DNA from: Annona cherimola
Lineage: Eukaryota > Streptophyta > Magnoliopsida > Magnoliales > Annonaceae
Direction: 5' to 3'
Length of the DNA: 64,000 nucleotides
NCBI GenBank assembly: GCA_030490835.1
Contig: CM059973.1
Location: 53,076,008 to 53,140,007 of the forward strand
Position 1 is the first letter of the stretch. Every line of letters starts with the position of its first letter. The translations under genes were made by a program, and so were the position numbers. Positions 60,003-64,000 of the stretch are shown in pieces. The notes under the pieces were generated by a model. It saw only the letters and a program-made list of their open reading frames with translations, had not been told where the DNA came from and ran no database searches.

Positions 60003-60208
60003 GCCTCTTCCTTTGATTCTTTAGAATTTTCTGTTGTCGCCTCGATCTTTTCTTTGCTCCTTTGCTTTATTTTCCTCGAGTGTTGGGCATTGGGCATATG
60101 CCCCAAACCACCACATCAGTAACATTTTATAGTTTTTTTCCTTTTGTCTTTAGGATTTCTTTCTTTAAAGTTTCTGAAATTTCTATCTTTCCTTACAAAT
60201 TTTCTGAA
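60003..60208 (-). pseudogene. gag C-terminus with degenerate zinc knuckle
   Basis: About 60125-60075 on the minus strand reads C-Y-stop-C-G-G-L-G-H-M followed by PNAQH, where a CCHC knuckle (C..C....H....C) is expected. The last Cys is lost and a stop replaces a residue. This follows the gag frame closed at 60209 and a Lys/Arg-rich stretch. Confidence 0.65.
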
Positions 60209-60961
60209 TCATTTTGTAAGTAAGGCGATTTCATCGTCGTTTTGTGACGACGAGGTTGTATCATCCGAATCTTGTGCGGCTTTCAAGGCGATGACTCTTT
60301 TGCCTTTGTGGTGATCTTCATTTCTTTTCTTGATTAGCTCATATGACATTAGCGAGCTAATAAGATCTTCTAACTTCAACATATTTAGGTCATTGGCTTC
60401 TTCTATCACAGTAATCTTTGGAGTCCATGATTCGGATAGCACCCTTAAAATTTTCATTACCTGCTCAGATTCAGAAATTGCATTTCCTAGGCCTTTCAAG
60501 GCGTTAGTAATCTTGAAAAATCTATCAAACATTTCAAAAATATTTTCTGTTTCTAACATCTTAAAACTTTCAAATTCTCCAATCAAAATATTTCTCCTTG
60601 TCCCTTGGACTTGAGAAGTTCTTTCATAGATAGATGTTAATGTATCACATATCTCCTTGGCGGTCAAACAAGAGGATACTCTATCATATTCAGAAGCAGT
60701 AAGAGCACAAAATAATGAATTCATAGCCTTGGCATTGCTCTTAACAACTTTTACTTCCTCATCGGTCCATTTGGAAGCTTTTTCATCAGTAGGCAAAGTC
60801 ACATCATCTTGGATTGCAATCCAAGAGTCCATATCTATAGCCATGATGAGTTGTTTCATACGTAGCTTCCAATAGCTAAAATTATTCCCATCAAACAATG
60901 GTGGCCTAGTAAAAGATTGACCTTCGACAAATTCGGGAACGGAAGTAGATTGGGATGCCAT
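60209..60961 (-). CDS. gag: gag polyprotein fragment, Sirevirus-type (UBN2 family), 250 codons
   Basis: The ATG at 60961 lies 35 bp inside the primer site, the usual copia position. The frame is open for 250 codons. Residues 1-30 contain FTRPPLFDGNNFSYWK, the conserved start of the copia gag (DUF4219/UBN2). Later landmarks are NAKAMNSLFCALTASEYDR, AKEICDTL, TSQVQGTR, FKMLETENI, MFDRFFKITNALKGLG and ILRVLSESWTPKITVIEEA, then a Lys-rich end (KKRNEDHHKGKR). It stops before the zinc knuckle, whose remnant lies just downstream past the stop. In a living element gag forms cytoplasmic particles. Here the truncated pol makes independent movement impossible, although the gag frame itself is well kept. 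Confidence 0.88.
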   Translation of the reverse strand: MASQSTSVPEFVEGQSFTRPPLFDGNNFSYWKLRMKQLIMAIDMDSWIAIQDDVTLPTDEKASKWTDEEVKVVKSNAKAMNSLFCALTASEYDRVSSCLTAKEICDTLTSIYERTSQVQGTRRNILIGEFESFKMLETENIFEMFDRFFKITNALKGLGNAISESEQVMKILRVLSESWTPKITVIEEANDLNMLKLEDLISSLMSYELIKKRNEDHHKGKRVIALKAAQDSDDTTSSSQNDDEIALLTK

Positions 60962-60995
60962 GTCAAAAGATCTCTTTGGTAAAACTCAAAGACCT

Positions 60996-61007
60996 GCTCT
61001 GATACCA
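60996..61007 (-). other. Copia primer binding site
   Basis: The minus strand reads TGGTATCAGAGC, two bases from the LTR end (61010), matching the initiator tRNA-Met 3' end. Confidence 0.88.
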
Positions 61008-61009
61008 CT

Positions 61010-62691
61010 TGTTGGTCCCGAGTTGATAGTAATTACCCAAGAGAGAAGGGGTGAATTGGGTATTTAAAAATTTTAAGCTTTAAATTAGAAACTTTACCCC
61101 GGTTTAGTTTAATCCCCTTTAATGAGACAAATGGAAATCAATAAGATAATGAAAGCAAAAATGAAAAATAATAGATAAGATTTATAGTGGTTCGGGCAAC
61201 CTTCCCTACTCCACTCTTCCAAGCTCACACTCCTTGTAACTTGGGTTCCACTATGTATTCCGCGAATACAACTAAAGCCTCCGCTCTCTTCTAGATTCTA
61301 GCTCTAGGGGGCATATACAACCAGAGCCTCCACTCTCTTCTAGATTCTAGCTCTAGGGGGCATATAAAATACGTAGCACAAGTAGGTGACGAGTTCCACT
61401 CCAGTCACAACCCTACTTTGCTACAACTTGGTTTAAAACACCAAAATCAAACCAAGCACCAAAAACCAAATAAAAAGATGAAATGAAAGAAATCTACACT
61501 TTACAGATTTGTGTAGCAAGTTTCAGCTCGAGGAAGAATCCGTAGAAGCGACAAATCGATCCACGTTGAAGCAAACATCAAGTTGAAGCTTGTTCTTCCT
61601 TTAATCATGTATAGATCACTCAAATGTAGAAGAAAGTAGAATATAACTCTTAGTAGCTCTTCTTTTCTCTTTTTTTGCTCTATCTTGTGTGTTTCCATGT
61701 TTGCTTGAGTGTCTATTTTTAGAGGAGAGAGAATTTTGAACGTTATGGAGTTGGTTGGCGCGTAATAAATGTGCCAACGTTCAAAAATTCGAACGTTATG
61801 ACCCCAAGTTGCAGATGGAGTCGACTTCGGGTGCGACTTCAGCTGTGCTTAGGCTGTTCAAGTTCTTCCTTGGGTCAACTTGGCATTGGACTTGACCCAA
61901 GTCGCATATGGAGTCGACTTCGGGTGCGACTTTGGATTCTTCATTTTCCAAGTCTGTCTTTTAGGTCGACTTGGTCTAGGATTTGACCCAAGTCGATGCT
62001 GGAGTCGACTTCGTTTGCAACTTGGCCTCTTTATCTTGCCAAGTGAGCTTAAAATTTCTTGAAAAGACTTAGGTCACTTTAATTTCTTCAACTTTAAATA
62101 TTCTGCATTTCTTGGAACACTGTGTGATTATTTATCTCGAAAACCTTGGATTCCATATCTTGAATTCTTGAGTACTTGAGTCTTGGAATGCATGGAAGAT
62201 GTCCAAGTATGTGTTTATGATCCATCATGATGGATTCATGCAACCTTGCTTGCTTTGGGCTTGTTTTAATCTTCATTTGATCCAAGTCAAGTATTTGAGT
62301 CGACTTGGTCTTCAACTTCACTCAAGTCTGGCATCAAGTTGACTTGGCCTGTGACTTAGCTCTTGAAGTTCTGCACTGTCAATCTGAAGTCAAAGCTGGA
62401 GTCGACTTGGCCTGCGACTTTGCCCAAGTCGCTTGTGGAGTCGACTTCATGTGCGACTTCGGCAGCTTTGCTCCCCAATTTCAACGCTAGACAAAAATAA
62501 GGCTTTGAAGTCGCTGCTGAAGTCGACTTGGGGATCGACTTGGCCTCTCATGCTTTATATTTTTCATTTTTATAACCTTAAACATTGCACAAAACATATT
62601 AGTAGCTAAAACATACTCAAATTGTGTTGTTTAATCATCAAAACACATGTTTTGGATATTTTACATTTGATTTCAACAATTATTTCCAACA
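61010..62691 (-). repeat. Copia 5' LTR
   Basis: It runs from TGTTGGTCCCGAG to TTATTTCCAACA, 1682 bp. It aligns with 57000-58742 but with many substitutions and repeat-number changes. A 49-bp tandem duplication (61276 and 61325, AGCCTCCGCTCTCTTCTAG) is unique to this copy. The strong divergence suggests an old element or LTRs of two elements brought together. Confidence 0.85.
61276..61366. repeat. 49-bp tandem duplication in copia LTR
   Basis: Two units starting AGCCTCC at 61276 and 61325, each containing TTCTAGATTCTAGCTCTAGG. Confidence 0.85.
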
Positions 62692-64000
62692 CCTGCAAGG
62701 ATTGATGGATAGGTATAGGAAGAATGATGGAAGGGATAGATTGAAATTATAAGATATACCTATGATATGTTGATTTTTGCGGTTATATGAACATATGATG
62801 ATTTGTCATAATTATGTTGTAAATATAGGAAATCGCTATGATATTTTGATAGGTATATGATTCATAAAGGAAAAGTAATTTTTCACTATGAAAAGTGATG
62901 TTAGAAAGGAAAGTAGGAAAAAAATGTAAGATTTGAGAAAAATATAGATAAAAGGTGGATATTTAAGAAATATATATTATATATAGTTCTAACTCCACCT
63001 TTTATGAATGACAGGATTAGTGATAGAAAGAGCCGTAGAAAGGAAAGTAGGAAAAAAATGTAAGATTTGAGAAAAATATAGATAAAAGGTGGATATTTAA
63101 GAAATATATAGTATATGTAGTTATAACTCCACCTTTTATGATTGACAGGATTAGTGATAGAAAGAGCCGCACTCAAGGTGAGTATGTAGTCGAAGAATCC
63201 TTCCTCGATGATTTGATAATTATATATTAAGAATTATGCATAATAAGAAGCTCAAAAAAATGGGAGTGGAAAGAGGAAAATGAAGAATGATGAAAGGAAA
63301 GATATGGTACCACAGAGAGTGATATCATAATAAGGATTGGTAGATAAGTATAGAAAGAATGAAGGAAAGGAGAAGATTGAAATCATGATATTTATATCAT
63401 GTATTATATATCATAATATAGAAAGAATATACTATAGATTGTCTTAGTATTAGTATTTTCACTAGAAAACACCTAAGTAGTGAGAATAAAATAGATGAAG
63501 TTAGAGAAATTTTTTTCTTGGTAAAGATATGTATGAAATATATTTGAGGCATAGGTATTCTTTGCTATAGAAATGAAATTGTTCATATTTATATGATGAT
63601 TATTACTAACCTTTTTGTTAATACGATTAAAAGTAGAATAATAAAATGAAGGGTGTAAGTGGTATGACAATATATATACAGCTTAGAATAGACATAAATA
63701 GTATAAAGACTGTGAGAAAGGAATTTTTGAAGATATAAGTATGGAAGGAAGAAGAAAGGAAGCAAGAAAAGAAAATTGTATATGTCCCAAGGCAGGTAAT
63801 TGTTCCAACTCAAATTTTTTATTTTTAATGCATAGTTATGCCATGATTAAGTGACATCAAAAGGCATTATATGATTCCATTTGTTATGCTAAAATTTGAT
63901 GATCCTTAGATGATGAATATACTCAATTGAAATGATGGATTGAGTATATAAGCGGAAAGACCAAACCAGTTTATATATGATGTTTTGAAGTTTATTTGGA
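62692..64000 (+). mobile_element. Leader-like internal region of a family I/II relative (plus)
   Basis: The start 'caaggattgatggataggtatag' matches the flank of a primer-like unit (compare the inverse of 8230-8260). A second unit near 63308-63360 reads GTGATATCATAATAAGGATTGG. The rest is A/G-rich and resembles the leader of the 1.5-kb internal regions only loosely. No gag frame is recognisable up to the window end. Minus-strand Phe/Ser/Tyr-rich frames (62901-63813) are antisense to this purine-rich DNA. Confidence 0.55.
62904..63169. repeat. 134-bp tandem duplication
   Basis: GAAAGGAAAGTAGGAAAAAA at 62904 and again at 63038; the units are nearly identical up to 'gatagaaagagccg'. The very high similarity suggests a young local duplication. 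Confidence 0.88.

Larger units (their letters stand above)
57000..62691 (-). mobile_element. Sirevirus-like Ty1-copia element, internally deleted
   Basis: LTRs are at 57000-58742 and 61010-62691, with a primer site beside the right LTR and a polypurine tract beside the left, so it reads on the minus strand. The internal region (2267 bp) keeps gag, a spacer and the reverse transcriptase C-terminus with RNase H. Protease, integrase and most of reverse transcriptase are gone. The bases beside the ends (TAATC at left, CCTGC at right) do not form a target duplication. The flanks are different sequences: minus LTR at left, plus-strand leader at right. Confidence 0.9.

Noticed and set aside
57000..62691. 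Target duplication for the copia element
   Set aside because: TAATC and CCTGC do not match, and shifting the LTR ends by a few bases does not produce a match.
1..64000. tRNA, rRNA, telomere or centromere satellite, and host genes
   Set aside because: No cloverleaf with A and B boxes, rRNA signature, telomeric heptamer run or long satellite was seen. The initiator tRNA-Met matches are 12-base primer sites.

Overview
The window is repetitive, AT-rich plant nuclear DNA and contains no recognisable host gene, tRNA or rRNA. It is almost entirely nested and rearranged LTR retrotransposons. Three features point to a flowering plant with a large, repeat-rich genome: Ty3-gypsy chromovirus relics (Del/Tekay-like gag, integrase-terminal chromodomain), a Ty1-copia Sirevirus-type element, and primer binding sites matching the 3' end of initiator tRNA-Met. 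I cannot name the species.

Three retroelement groups are present. Family I is a chromovirus-derived non-autonomous group with very long LTRs (about 4-5.2 kb) and very short internal regions (0.8-2.5 kb); its LTRs fill most of the window. Family II is a relative with LTRs of about 2.7-3.6 kb. Its intact-ended copy at 29162-36697 has a 5-bp target duplication and a broken gag but no pol. The third group is a Sirevirus-like copia element, seen as a truncated copy (57000-62691) and an LTR piece (1-1028).

Layout: 1-1028 copia LTR (+); 1029-3440 family I LTR (+), joined head-on to a minus LTR at 3441-6871; 6872-8332 internal region; 8333-12452 and 12465-17640 two LTRs separated only by a primer-site remnant; 17641-19146 internal region; 19147-23119 LTR; 23120-23915 internal region (796 bp); 23916-26513 patchwork of LTR pieces in both orientations; 26514-27308 internal region (+, 795 bp); 27309-36919 LTR (+) interrupted by the family II element; 36920-37801 small inverted pieces; 37802-47161 LTR (-) interrupted by a solo LTR at 41017-44988; 47162-49651 internal region with gag relic; 49652-50597 deleted LTR; 50598-54953 third copy of the 796-bp internal region, split by a family II solo LTR (50623-54176); 54954-56999 LTR pieces; 57000-62691 copia element; 62692-64000 leader-like internal sequence (+).

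The most interesting content is in the non-coding parts. (a) Three copies of a 796-bp internal region fuse a gag/protease-junction relic directly to the integrase chromodomain end, between normal primer site and polypurine tract. (b) Primer-site-like units are repeated in tandem just inside the LTR. (c) The LTRs carry arrays of short hairpins with compensatory changes. (d) A splice-acceptor / purine block / splice-donor module recurs across LTR families. (e) An inversion junction falls exactly at a repeated 10-mer and is shared by two copies. Long antisense open frames in the LTRs look like by-products of pyrimidine-rich DNA. Junctions marked 'about' are judged by eye against other copies.
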